Shown here piece after piece: positions 21,505 through 33,207 of a DNA stretch of 64,000 nt; position 1 is the stretch's first letter; the number at the start of each line of letters is the position of its first letter. A program made the translations under genes and the position numbers. The notes beneath the pieces were generated by a model, which saw only the letters and a program-made list of their open reading frames with translations, did not search any database and was not told the origin of the DNA. This DNA is from Mycogone perniciosa (taxonomy: Eukaryota; Ascomycota; Sordariomycetes; Hypocreales; Hypocreaceae): contig JAOALB010000013.1 of NCBI GenBank assembly GCA_025331125.1, forward strand, positions 1-64,000, in the 5' to 3' direction.

Positions 21505-23530
21505 ATGGACGCCGCAACGATCGAGGAGACAAATCGCATCCGGGTCTCGCTGGGCATGAAGCCTCTGCCAGTTCCCGGAGCGGATACTTCAAGGGACACA
21601 CAGATGACCGCGGCCTCGGACAGTGATGAGGAACAGGCAAGCACCGTCGAGACCCGACAAGCTCAAGCATACGACAACTACAAAAAGGTCCAGGATGCGG
21701 AGGATGCGAAACGGAGGCGTGAAGAAAAGGCGACAGCGGTGCGAAAAGCCCGGGAAAAGGCGCAACGACTTGCCATCATGGAAGGGAAGGGCCTCGGCGA
21801 GGCAGATGACGGTGGCGATCTCGATGCAAAGGCATGGCTTCTAGGACAAAAGAAGCGGCAAAAGAAGATCGATAAGGCTAGGAAGATAGAAGAGGAGCTC
21901 GCCACGGCAGAAGCGGCCGCAGCAGCAGCTATTCAGTACACCTCCAAAGACCTTGCCGGCATCAAAGTTGCACACGACTCAACGTCTTTTCTGGACGGCG
22001 ATGACCAAATCCTTACCCTTAAAGACGCAACTATTGGCGAAAACGATGAGGATGGCGATGAACTGGAGAACCTAAATATCCGAGAACAAGAAAAGCTTAC
22101 CGAGAGGTTGGACCTGAAGAAGAAGTTGAAGGGTTACAATCCGAATGACTATGAGGATGGTGAAGGTACCCTCTTGGCCCAGTACGATGAAGAAATCAAC
22201 GGAAAGAAAGCCAAGAGGTTCACTCTCGACAACGATGGATCCATTAACGAGCTGTCTGACATACTTGATCCACCAGCGCGAAAAGGGAACAAACTCCAGT
22301 CCATAAGCCTTGACGATATCATCGGTATGTTACAGTGAAGCCGTTCCATCTAGAGTCTCTATTCTAACCTTTGAGCATACAGATGACGCAACTCCTTCAG
22401 ATTATCTTGCAGCCTCAGAGATCAAGGTCAAGAAGCCCAAGAAAAAGAAGAACAAAGGCACTAGACAGAAGCAGCATGATGAGGATGACATATTTCCTCT
22501 TGAGAACCCAACTGCAGATAGTGGTGCTATGGAGCTTGACTCTAAAGATGCCGCTGCTAGCAAGAAGCGGAAGGTAGACACCGAGGTTTTTGTCGATGAT
22601 GAGGATCTTCAAGCATCACTAGCGATCCAAAGAAAGAATGCGTTGAAGAAGCGCAAGAAGACTCGTCCTGAGGACATTGCAAGACAACTCAAGGAACAGG
22701 AAGACGATACCGATCAACTGGGAGATGAAGCTCAAGCTGGCGGCCTTGTAATCGGCGAGATTTCCGAGTTTGTTGCCGGATTAAGCAAACCAGACGACGA
22801 CGAAGACCGCAAGTCAAGGAGGCAAAAGCAGGCCGCCAAAAGCCCCGAAGTGGATGAAGACCATCATATGGGTGATGATGACGATGATGAAAACGGCCAC
22901 GAAGACCACCGACGAGAGCCTTCACCAGGGGCTCATCAGGAGCAAGAAGAAGAAGCCGGGGTTGAGGAAGAAAAGGTTGTCGGCGAAGGAATGGGCGCAG
23001 CCCTTGCACTACTTCGAGAGCGAGGGCTGGTTCAAGACGCCAAGGGGGATGGCAACTTTGAAACCTTCCGCAATCGGGCAGAATTTCTTTCGAGGAAACG
23101 CATTCTGGAAACTGAACTGGATGAGCAGACCCGTCAGCAACGAGAGCGTGACAGGATGAGTGGTAGACTAGACCGCATGTCCGTACGCGAGAGGGAGGAA
23201 TGGGCCCGCCAGCAGAACACATACCGCGATCACCAGCAGTCAAAGAGAATGGCAGAACTCTTCCAGGTCAACTACAAGCCCAACGTCCAGCTCAAGTACG
23301 TCGACGATCATGGCCGTAGCCTCGATCAGAAGGAGGCGTTCAAGCACCTGAGTCATCAGTTCCACGGAAAGGGCAGCGGCAAGGGCAAGACGGAGAAGCT
23401 GCTCAAGAAGATTGAGGACGAGAAACGACGCGAGGCCCAGAGTATGTTCGACGCGAGTCAGAATGGCATGAATCTGGCAACGGCACAGCAGCTCAAGAAG
23501 CGAAGGGAAGCAGGCGTTCGGCTTGGTTGA
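21505..23530 (+). CDS. SNU66: U4/U6.U5 tri-snRNP protein Snu66 (SART1)
   Basis: Spliceosomal protein of the tri-snRNP needed for pre-mRNA splicing. Exons 21505-22324 and 22383-23530 join in phase to 655 residues. The N-terminus IEETNRIRVSLGMKPLP (residues 6-22) is a Hub1-interaction (HIND) element, the site where the ubiquitin-like protein Hub1 binds Snu66. The rest is highly charged and helical, with SART1 signatures NIREQEKLTERLDLKKKLKG, YDEEINGKKAKRFTLD, GMGAALALLRERGLV and the C-terminal PNVQLKYVDDHGRSLDQKEA...FHGKGSGKGKTEKLLKK. Lys-rich segments look like nuclear-localisation signals. The 58-base intron falls in the codon after ISLDDI. Confidence 0.94.
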
Positions 23531-24048
23531 AAAAGAGTTGAAGAAATCGACGTACTATTTGTATTGGCTATTGGGAGTTCAAAGGTGCATTTCCCTCTAT
23601 CACATTAGTTTTGTCATTAATGCTCATTCTTTGGCTGACACGTCCAGTACGATCTTGAGCTAGATACCCAGGTTTGTCGCGACCTTCCTTTCTGTCCCAA
23701 CCATAATATTAAGGACATAAAGTTATGTCCTCGAACGCCCCGTCTGGCCGAGATGACTTGCCCTTTCCAAGGCTTCTGTAGGCGGTTCAGCCTCGTGATT
23801 CGTGATTTACAACTATCCAGTGACCTCGTTAAGATGTCTGTAGTCGTTCATCCTGTCCAAGTAAAGTATGGGATCACACATCTCACGGTCTTGCAATGGT
23901 TTTCAACGATAGACCACCTACTTGTATCATACTGTATAATCCGTGTAGAAAAGCCTAAACCAATGTTCATCAAATAAATCCCATACCTAGGAAATAACGC
24001 TGAAATCCCATACCCCAACACCGAAACCAAATCCGTGAAACTGACAAT
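23531..24048. other. Convergent intergenic region
   Basis: 518 bases between SNU66 and the Tag1-like gene; AT-richer than its flanks, no feature recognised. Confidence 0.4.
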
Positions 24049-26797
24049 CTATAACCTGACCTTTGCTCCAAGGCCCCTGCCCTCGTAATGAATAGTTTCT
24101 ATCCAATTCCCAATTCTTAATGTTGCTTCTGCCTTGGCATCCAACTTCAAGTCCCCACCCAGAGCCTCTCTCAGCTTGTCGAACCCGATACTATCCGGTG
24201 ACCACATCACAGGAAGTTTCGGGGTGCGCGATACACCCGGTGGTGCATCAAATGGCTCCTCGGTAATGATGTAGCCGACAGGCTCTGTGTGGTTGTAGAA
24301 TGCCGTGGCGTTTATGTGCTCGATATGTATAATATTATGTCCAAGTGGTGAGGCGAGATCGAATGTTGCAGAAGAGGAGAAGAAATGAAAAATAGCATCT
24401 CTCACATAGCTCCGACCCTCTTTATCCCCATTTGCATCCCCTGGGAGTTTAACCCGAGGTGTTGATAGTGTGATATTCATCTTCGAAAGCGCTTCGCCGA
24501 TGCTGGGCACTGTCGGAATGCTGCCGTGATGAGTCTTAATTGTCAATGTCGTGTTCTTGCCCGACAGATAATCGGACAACAGCTGTCTCGCAACCTTGTG
24601 ACTCTCCTCTCCTCCAAGAGACATAGGATCCCAGGTCGCGAAAACCACCAAATTGGTGTTATTTCCAAGTCTAAAGTCTAAATCCTTCACAGTGACCTCC
24701 CCAATTAAGTGGCCCTGTTCAAAAACATGAACGTTGGCGTAAGGAATGAAAGCCGTATAAGGCGTGGGGTTCGAAAGATTAACTGATGCCCTCATATGAA
24801 CAGCAGTCTCCGAAGTATTGAGAATGAGAATGTCCCCAACGTGGGGTTCTAATTCTTTAAAGGATTGGCCAGGAAGCTCTAATCAATCGTCAGCGAGCCT
24901 CCCTTTCGTAACCTGTGAGGCAGATCATAATCGTACTTTAGAAAAGTAGACGTATGATGTCACCATCACAAGTAAGTGAGACACATAGAAAAAAGAGACT
25001 ACCAAGGCGAAGACGGACGTTTTACTGGAATCTTGCCCTTCGCCGGGACCCCTCTTAGAACCAGATTTCCAAGCACCGTCGAGACTTTGACGTCGACTAG
25101 GGACTTGATATCAAGAACGAGATCGTCGTCGCCAAGCAGTAGCTGCTCCATCACGTCACCAAAAACATCGCTGTCTGTGATGTCAAGAGGGACATTGACA
25201 ATCCTTGATGTAATTTTGAGTAGGTTTTCATCTCCCGAGTCGACGATTTTGGTAGATTCGGCCTTTTGCCACTGGCGCACGTTCAATTCACCGAATTTTT
25301 TGCCCTGGTAGATAACGTCACCGTCGGCTCGGAGGCTATCAACACCAATATCGACATTCAATTCAGCTGGAAGAGCTGCTAGAACTTGGATTGTCCCCGA
25401 CACACGAGGTTTGCCGTTGGGATCGTTGGGATCAGCAAAAGGACTTGGGAGTTTGAAGTCGACATTTGCAACGGAGAGGTTCCGGATGGCGTCATCCAAC
25501 GATTGTCCTGGAAATTCTAAGGGGACAGTGATACTGCTGAGAAGGGACCCGACCCAATCGGGAACGTCAGAATTCGTCGACTTCTGTCCTCGGACAAAGA
25601 TCTGTGCATCCTCGCCGTGTAGGTACTGCTTCATGAAATTGTCAAGGGGCGACAGCTTGGTTAAAGGACAAGTCCGTGTGAGTGATTTTGGTATATCGCG
25701 TATAAGGCCGGTGGCGTTAACTGTGACGTTGGCGTGTGGCTGTACATCGATGGGGTTTGTGACAGCAGTGGCAACCATGATGTAGGCTTCAGATGGGTCA
25801 CAATTGGGAACTAGGATGTCAAATCCAAGGGGTGGAACAGCGAGGCCTATCAGGTGATCATTGAGCACGGTGATAGAGGCATCTGCCCCAACGGCCATGC
25901 GGCCGCCGTCACCGGCCGGAACATCGCGAATGTTGAGGCGGTCTATGTTATACTCGGGAATGGAAGGGATCTCTTTGGCTGCACTTGGAATTAGCAAACT
26001 GGGTCAAAATGCAGTCAACGTTGTTGTATTATGGTTTTTTCTCCAAAGTATAAGGACGCGAAGGAACGGTAGAGAGATTGACCTTCAAAGACCATGGATT
26101 CAACCACGTTGTGTGATCCCAAGGGTAAGATGCCTGACTTGACTGCAATTGTGGCCGACCCGGCCACTTTGAGCTTCTCAAACTTGCCGTCTAGCCAGTC
26201 GTTGACGATTTTTCGCATAACCTCTGCATCTCCTGGACTGAGATCGGCGACAAAGTCCATTGCCGTAGTATGTCCATCAACGAGACTGATGGACAATGGC
26301 GGTACGACGGCAGTCCCAAGGAGGGCGTTATCGTAGTAAGGCAGATGCACGCGAACCATTGTCTCCTCAGTATCGAGCTTTCGTACGATGCTCGTGGCAA
26401 ACCTGCCAAGACGTCGCGCTGCATCATCAGTGACCCGTGAGCCATCTAGTCGGAAGTTGGCTTGGATTCGTGCCCGAACCCCATCAGGTGTCAGGGACTC
26501 AAGGGACAATCCGGTAGGCTCCAGAACCGCTGCATTTTCGGCGTATTGCTTAACAGAAGGAGGAACAAGGAAGCCCAAGACCATAACCGCGATGACAAGA
26601 GCGGCCAGGACTACCATAGCTATGATTGATGGCCATCGGCAGCCGCGAGCCGCCTTGTTGAGACGGTTCTTCGAATCGTCATTCTTGTTGCCTCGGCCGT
26701 TGAGATGTTGGCTGTCGGAGAGCAAAGGCGACGACTCGGTAGCCGAACCAGATCCATTCTCGGACGAGAGCAGAGGCGATCTTTCAGAGTCTGCCAT
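24049..26797 (-). CDS. Tag1-like vacuolar membrane protein with DUF3712 repeats
   Basis: Single-pass membrane protein resembling yeast Tag1, a vacuolar protein linked to ending autophagy. Three exons: 26083-26797, about 25026-25978 and 24049-24876, giving about 831 residues. The second junction is less certain: donor GTAAAA at 25025 with acceptor TTAGAG at 24877 restores phase, but others are possible. The cytosolic N-terminus carries two acidic dileucine signals (ERSPLL, residues 5-10; ESSPLL, 21-26), typical AP-3 cargo signals for transport to the vacuole. A membrane segment spans about residues 55-78. The long luminal part has repeated beta-rich DUF3712-type modules with NVTVNATG, NLSVANVDFKLP and VNLSNPTPYTAF and many N-glycosylation sequons. 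Related to the DUF3712 gene at 4.8 kb, but complete. Confidence 0.82.
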
Positions 26798-28398
26798 TAT
26801 GGTAGTATGGAGGACCTAATCCAGCTGCGGTCGGAGGAAATAGCACGGCACAAGGCCTTGTTGAGTTGGGTTGCGGTCAGTCAGGCCGCGGGCAGTTCCC
26901 TTGGCAAGACGAGAGTAGAGTTGAGACCCGAGTCGCCAGGGATGTTGTTTTGTGTTGGCAGTATCGAGTGAGTGTTTATACAACAGCGAAAAATTGATCA
27001 CTGCGATAAGCAGCTTTAGGATGGATATGGGAAGATGTAGGGATGCCCGAGGGCGATGTTGGATGTTGGGATTGAATGTCGTTGTCGTCACTTGTGGAGC
27101 TCCGATATAGCGTTTAGAGATGCAGGTCCATATCGATAGCGGGCTCTGCTAGTCCGTACCTGGCCATTCTATTGGCTCTTTAACACGGCTGATTAGTGGT
27201 CACTCCTCAGCCGATTTGTCAACCCGCTGAGTAATGCCGGGTCTACGCCACAGCCAGAGTGTGGCTGTGGTCAGGGTCCTCTCCACCTTGTCCACCACCC
27301 CATATCACACGCAACGCTGTTTCACATTGACGGCTCAAGAGTCAAGTCTGACACTTTCCCACATGATCTACGAAGTACTTCGTGCCGTTCGGAGTAACGA
27401 CCATCTCTTAGCGGCCCCTTACCTATTAAGGAATCTGAGGAATCATTAGCGGACGGGCCCCAAATTAACTAAGTTTAGCTCTTGTCCCCTAGGTAGATAT
27501 ACTCATAAATACGTCCATGCCAAGAGCTTCCTCAACTTCCTCTTCTAGCTCAATGGCCCTCATGGTTAGACACTAGCAGTTTTGCTTCGCAAGCTGAAAA
27601 GTTTAAACATGTTGGCCAACTCTGGGGTAGTCGTTAACACTCGTGTAGGCCGCCTCATGTATCTTTGACATGTCTGTACACCCTCAGTGGTCCATGAAGT
27701 CCTACTTATTCACATCTACGGAGACCCTCGAACCTCTAGTTCTTGCTCATCAGTTGTGAAACCCGTTCGGGATTAGTGATGGAGACCCGAGGAATAGCAA
27801 ACGGCGGCCTTACTATAAACGTGCAAGAAAACCTCCGAACTTGTTTCATACACAGCAAGCTTGAGAGACGTTAGACAAGACGTGTGGACAGAACATATTG
27901 TATCCCTTTCCCCACCCTCCAAGTGCCGTTTGATTCTACGGCGTTATACCCGACTTTCCCATTAAAGTATGGAGCACATGGAGTTCATTGTCATTCAAAA
28001 CGGGTTACTGGGACAGCTTCTGATTACGGTAATAATTAATCCGCCAGTCATGGCTCGGAGTGTATTAGTATTCGAGGATCGACAACACTTTATTCGAGAG
28101 GCCTGGGGTATCAGATCCTTGGGATGACTTGGCAACTTGCGCTGGACTGAGGATTCCTCCGAGATCAAACCGACAAGTCTGGGGGTGGCTTGTTTGATGC
28201 AACCCTAGTATGGGGAAGATGTATGAGTAGGTGAGGCATGTGAGTTCGTTGATTTCTCATCACGCTTCCTCCCGTTGATGATTCTCCTTGCCCCAGGCCT
28301 TTTGGCCGTTGAAGGCAGGTATAAAACCCCCAGTCTCTTCTCGAAGACAATGTCCTCCTAGGCCAACAAGCTCACACCAAGTCAACAATTCATTCATA
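26798..28398. promoter_or_regulatory. Divergent intergenic region, no gene recognised
   Basis: 1.6 kb upstream of both the Tag1-like gene and the glucuronan lyase gene. Short ORFs on both strands do not resemble proteins. TACGAAGTA at 27369-27377 is one copy of the recurrent 9-mer. Confidence 0.45.
28320..28326 (+). promoter_or_regulatory. TATA box, glucuronan lyase
   Basis: TATAAAA 73 bases upstream of the ATG of the secreted lyase gene. Confidence 0.65.
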
Positions 28399-29175
28399 AT
28401 GGTTGCCATCAAGTCCTTCCTTGCTGCCGCCCTGGCGATCCTGCCGGCAGCGGATGCTGCTCGAACCTTCTACAACGACGGCCGCCTGAACGGTTGGGAC
28501 TATATCCGCCGCGAAAACCAAGGCACCGTCGAGGAGGTCGCCAATGTTGCCTACAAAGGCGGCACCTCCCTCAAGATGACGCAGACTTACACTCCCGGCT
28601 ATAGGGGCCGCTACCACTCGGAGGTCGACCGCAACCGTGGCTACAGACGCGGCGAGACTTTCTTCTACGGCTTCATGTTCCGTCTGTCGGCGGACTGGCA
28701 GTTCCAGCCTCAGTCCTACAATATTGCCCAATTCATTGCCAACCGCCCCGGTGCTGGTTGCGGTGGTGATGACTGGATGCCCTCAACCATGGTCTGGATC
28801 GGGGGCAACCAGCTCAATACCCGAATTGTCAGCGGCCAGTATCGCCAGCCCAACTGTGGCCGCAGTATCAATACCCTGTCGAACCTTGCCACTGTCAGTG
28901 CTGGTCAGTGGCACAAGGTCATCCTCCAGGTCAAATGGGCCTCCGACAACACTGGCTTTTTCAAGGTCTGGTTCAACGGCCAGAAAGTCGCTGAGAGATT
29001 CGACGTTGCCACGACGGTTAACGATGACACTGTCTTCCAATTCCGCGTCGGCCTGTATGCAAACAGCTGGTACGACGACGGCCACATGGTCGGCAACCAG
29101 GGCTTTAGACAAATTTGGTTCGATGAGATCGCCATCGGCACTGAGTTCAGGGACGTCGACCCTGACCAGAGCTAA
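28399..29175 (+). CDS. Glucuronan lyase, polysaccharide lyase family 20
   Basis: Secreted endo-lyase expected to cleave beta-1,4-glucuronan by beta-elimination. Intronless, 258 residues, the usual PL20 length. Residues 1-20 (MVAIKSFLAAALAILPAADA) are a signal peptide. The beta-jelly-roll body has family-typical stretches GWDYIRRENQGTVEEV, LKMTQTYTPGYRGRYHSEV, ETFFYGFMFRLSADWQF and GQWHKVILQVKW, close to the Trichoderma enzyme that founded the family. A TATAAAA box sits 73 bases upstream. The coding region is GC-rich, with strong C-ending codon bias, as for a well-expressed secreted enzyme. An ATG at 28288 in the same frame would extend the protein but would bury the signal peptide, so it was rejected. 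Confidence 0.93.
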   Translation: MVAIKSFLAAALAILPAADAARTFYNDGRLNGWDYIRRENQGTVEEVANVAYKGGTSLKMTQTYTPGYRGRYHSEVDRNRGYRRGETFFYGFMFRLSADWQFQPQSYNIAQFIANRPGAGCGGDDWMPSTMVWIGGNQLNTRIVSGQYRQPNCGRSINTLSNLATVSAGQWHKVILQVKWASDNTGFFKVWFNGQKVAERFDVATTVNDDTVFQFRVGLYANSWYDDGHMVGNQGFRQIWFDEIAIGTEFRDVDPDQS

Positions 29176-29803
29176 ATGACAATGCATTCATTGGATGGCC
29201 GAAGCATGATCATATTGAGCACATGATAGATGCTTTTGACAGTAAATAACCATGCAATTTATCACTGTATATAGTTCAAGATTTGACTTACTGGGGTATA
29301 TTCTCAATCTACGAAGTATTTTTCATCATCATCTTTTGGCGATTTGGCATGAGTGTTGCATCTGATCACGCCCAGTATTTTTCAACCATTGGATTATTAA
29401 ATTTCCGCGGGCCAACCAAATATACTACGATTAAACATACATAACAACAATCTGCCTCCCATGATGAATATGGTGAATAGATACTAAGACCTCTTGGACA
29501 ACGCCTCGGGTCTTTTGGGGCTTGGTCTTGAATGTGTTCAGGGTTGGGGTTATATCTGCCCCACTCTCTCAACCTGCTTCTCAACGTCAGATGAATGACT
29601 CTTTACGCGGCATATCAGAAATCTTACGTTCCGGCTTATTTCCTTCTTCCCACATTCACGTTGCTCCCTTTTATCGAGTTTCGGCTTATTTTCCCTTAGA
29701 GGACTGATTTGACAGCTCAATTGGTAACTATACTTCCCGCAATTTTTGTTCTTATCATGACACTGATTCGGCCCTAGATTCTGGTTGACCGCTGCTGATA
29801 ACC
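29176..29803. other. Intergenic lyase / OTC
   Basis: About 630 bases, AT-rich in its first half, with one TACGAAGTA copy at 29310-29318. No gene seen. Confidence 0.4.
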
Positions 29804-30969
29804 ATGCGGACAGCAGCTTTTCGAGCCATTCGGAACGCCTCCAATGGCCTCCAAAAACGAGCTTACTCACAGGCCTCAGGGCCAAGGCATTTGATGTCCA
29901 TCAGTGATCTAACACCGACGGAATTCTCTACCTTGGTTCGCAATGCTGCGTCCCGGAAGCAGGCCGTCAAGTCTAGTCAGGCGCCGAAGTCGCTAAGCTC
30001 GGGTCTTACTGGCCAGACCGTCGCCATGATGTTCAGCAAGCGAAGCACACGAACTCGTGTTTCGACCGAGGCTGCAGTGACTATGCTTGGTGGTCACCCC
30101 ATGTTTTTGGGCAAGGATGACATTCAACTTGGTGTTTGTGCCCTACTCGATTCTCGCGCTTGGTGGTTGTGACTAATGTCTTGAGTAGGTTAATGAGTCG
30201 CTGTATGATACCTCAGTCGTCATCTCATCGATGACTTCTTGCATGGTGGCTCGTGTCGGGCCTCACTCCGATGTAGCTACCCTCGCGCAGCATTCGAGCG
30301 TGCCGGTTATCAATGCTCTCTCGGATGATTTCCACCCTTTGCAGACAATCGCCGACTTCCTCACCATTCACGAAGCATTTCCATCCACCAAATCAGTCGA
30401 CTCCGGTCTCGGCTTTAATGGCCTGAAGGTGGCATGGGTCGGTGACTCAAACAACGTGCTGTTCGATCTCGCAATTGGGTGCGTCAAGATGGGCGTTGAT
30501 ATTGCCGTCGCTTCTCCCAAGGGTTACGGCATCCCGGATTCAATGAGGCAGCTCATTATCTCGGCGGCTAATGGTGTTGGCTCGCCCGGAAAGCTCACCG
30601 AGACAACACAACCGGAGGAGGCTATCAAGAACGCCGACGTCCTGGTGACGGATACGTGGATCTCCATGGGACAGGAGAGCGAGAAGCAGAAGCGGCTGGC
30701 TGCGTTTGCTGGATACCAGATCACGAACGAGCTCGCCAAGCGAGGTGGTGCTAAGGAAAACTGGAAGTTTATGCACTGCTTGCCTCGACACCCAGAGGAA
30801 GTTGCGGATGAGGTTTTCTACAGCCCAAGATCTCTGGTCTTCCCGGAGGCAGAGAACCGCCTTTGGGCGGCTGTTGGTAAGCATTCATGCCCCTGGAATC
30901 GTGAAAGACGCATCCTAACTCGTCACAGCTGCGCTGGAGGGTTTTGTTGTGAACAAGGGCAAGATTTAA
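29804..30969 (+). CDS. ARG3: Ornithine carbamoyltransferase, mitochondrial
   Basis: Makes citrulline from ornithine and carbamoyl phosphate in arginine synthesis. Three exons (29804-30133, 30189-30876, 30929-30969) join in phase to 352 residues. The first 25 or so residues (MRTAAFRAIRNASNGLQKRAYS) are a mitochondrial presequence. The carbamoyl-phosphate site STRTR is at 81-85, HPLQ at 159-162, and the ornithine-loop HCLPR at 306-310. The last exon supplies only the C-terminal AALEGFVVNKGKI. Read without splicing, the frame stays open past 30969 and adds a false tail. The 3' end converges on ILV6, another amino-acid gene, with only 166 bases between them. Confidence 0.96.
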
Positions 30970-31135
30970 TCGATCAATCGGGAGACAGAGTCAATTTACA
31001 AGGTCACATCAGGGGAAAAGTAATCTTATGTACGGACAAAAAATGGCTAGGAAATTTGAACAGATAACAGTAAAATCAATTTGCTTCTCACCAGACGCCA
31101 AGTGATGATGACCAAGCTACATGTGCCAAGAATAT

Positions 31136-32158
31136 TTAACCAGGGGGGAGTTGACTGGCATCGACAACATCATCGGCATCCTTGAGAAGAGGCTCCTCGG
31201 TGTGTTTAACCATCAGTGATCTCGGTAGAGCCATCAAGCCGGTACGGGCAGATTCCAGAATTCCAAACGGAGCAATCAGCTTCAAGAATGAATCGATTCT
31301 GATTGGCTTGGCGGAGCTGTTGTCCAATTAGTCTCACCATCTTAGTTCAATTACCACACAACAATTGGGAACTTACACCTCGACAATGCAGCTGTTGGTG
31401 CTGATATCCAAAACCTTGCCTCCGAATTGGTGGGTAAAGTAGGTAAGAGTCTTCAAGTGCTCATGCTTGTGTCGGAGAGCCTCACTGGCAGCAAGCTTGC
31501 TAGGGTGGAAGTCCTTGGCCGACTGCTCGAGGGACTGTTCGACGCCCTCGTGGCTGTGGTCGGTATCAAACTCGCCGTTGGTGATCTCACGGTGGTGGGC
31601 CAGCAGCTCTTCGAAGTACTCGGGTCCAAGGATGTTGATCTTGGCGAGGAGGAGTTCGCGCTGGACGAGGGCTGCGTTGCTGTAGTCCAAGACGGCCCAG
31701 ACAGGAACGAGGTCCTCCAGTTGCCTTCTAGCTTGCTCAACAACACCGTCTTGGCCAGTCAGGACGATGGTCATGCGAGACAGATCCTCCACCTCAGTGT
31801 TGCACACAACCAGTGAGTCAATGTTGAAGCCTCTGGCGGCGAGAATTCCAGAAAGACGGGACAAGACACCAGGCTCGTTCTGGACCAAGCAGTTGAGGAT
31901 ATGGCGCTTCGGGGGGGCCATGGACGGGGTTGGAGTCTCATAGAGGATGTTGGAGACGGCGGCCTGAGCGGACCACGCTGGCGGTGTCTCAGTAATCGGC
32001 AGGGGAGCCGAGCGGCGTCGCAGCGCCTTGTAAGCGATAGCAGAAGTCGAGCTGCTGGAGGAGTTGTATCGAGTCGCTCCAAAGACAGCACCTGCGGGGA
32101 AGCTTCTTGCGGAAGCGACTAAGCGCAGCGGCGCGCTCCATGGCCGGAGCGAGGCCAT
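31136..32158 (-). CDS. ILV6: Acetolactate synthase regulatory subunit (Ilv6)
   Basis: Regulatory subunit that stimulates the catalytic subunit Ilv2 and gives valine feedback inhibition in branched-chain amino-acid synthesis, in mitochondria. Exons 31377-32158 and 31136-31316 join in phase (perfect GTAAGT donor) to 320 residues. Residues 1-50 are an Arg/Ser-rich presequence. The ACT domain starts near residue 85 (RHILNCLVQNEPGVLSRLSG, ARGFNIDSLVV). The C-terminal half has the conserved second domain (GGKVLDISTNSCIVE, then KPIRIDSFLKLIAPFGI across the splice). Ends GLMALPRS..., as in other fungal forms. Confidence 0.95.
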
Positions 32159-33207
32159 CTTGCTGGTACAATGGTTGTCAAGACCAATTGGCCACAGATC
32201 TGGCAGTAATCGGTCGTTGTTGGTGGATATGGTGATGCTTGAGCCGATGGAGGTGAAGGAAGTGGAAAACTCAGCTGACTGAAGCAAAGGCTCCGATAAA
32301 CCGGAGGTGAGTCGGCGGTACGGTTGAGCGCGGGTCAGGTCGGCTTACCAGCACTTTTGCCGTTTTTAGCGAGTTCTTTGGCCTGCAACCCCTGTAACAC
32401 GACGACCTGCTGGATTGAAAGGCTCGCCTTTTACTGTTCAAAAATTGCCCCGCGACGTCCCCACGTTTTGCATCTCATTGGCATTTCCCCAGAAATTGTA
32501 CCTAATGGAATGCATACAGTCACCGAATGGTACCTACCATTGGAAAATATCACCTACGAGAAATTGCCTTATATGATCTTACTCAACCTCTACGGAATAT
32601 CAAGAATTACGGTAATATTGAATCTTTAGGGTGACATCACATCACGTAAGATCGCATAGTTGTCTGACTGCATTTACAATCGATCTATGTACACCATGGC
32701 CTAATGAGCCACTAGTACCACCTCCTAAGTATGTACACCGTGCTGTGTACATAATATTAAATCTAATTTTAGCATGTAGAGAGGGTGCATGTCTTCATTA
32801 TGCAGGCAAAATATTTGGATTGTTGCGGAGCACTGGCTGTAGACCCTGATCGACGAGCCTCCGACACCGCAGAGCTTATCATTTGAAGGCTGATTGGTCA
32901 GATCGGTACATAGGTGGGGAGCTGTCAATCATAACTTCTTCCATGCATTATGTAACCCACAGCTCTGATCGTATTTATATTTTTCCGACTGCGACAGGTT
33001 GTCAACGACCTTCAAAAAGATCCTATGCATCGATCCAGTCGCGAGCTGTTGTAGCTTTGCACGTGTCTCATCAACTTTCACAGGCTCCAAGGGGCCACCA
33101 CTCAGACCAAGACTGATTCTCTGTTTCTGAACTGGGCGACACGAAAATCACCGGCAAGCACACGATCGTCAAATCCTCTGTTTGTCGATTACACTCCCAC
33201 CAACACC
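32159..33207. promoter_or_regulatory. Divergent intergenic region ILV6 / KH protein
   Basis: 1.05 kb holding both promoters. The middle (about 32500-32900) is AT-rich. No TGASTCA site was spotted near ILV6. Confidence 0.4.

Noticed and set aside
27540..27620. tRNA-like string (TAGCTCAATGG ... GGTTAGAC)
   Set aside because: No acceptor, anticodon or T-stem pairing could be drawn; resemblance is limited to D-arm-like words.
17480..29175. Carbohydrate-enzyme gene cluster (glucoamylase plus glucuronan lyase)
   Set aside because: The two genes are 9 kb apart with housekeeping genes between them, and no transporter or regulator accompanies them.
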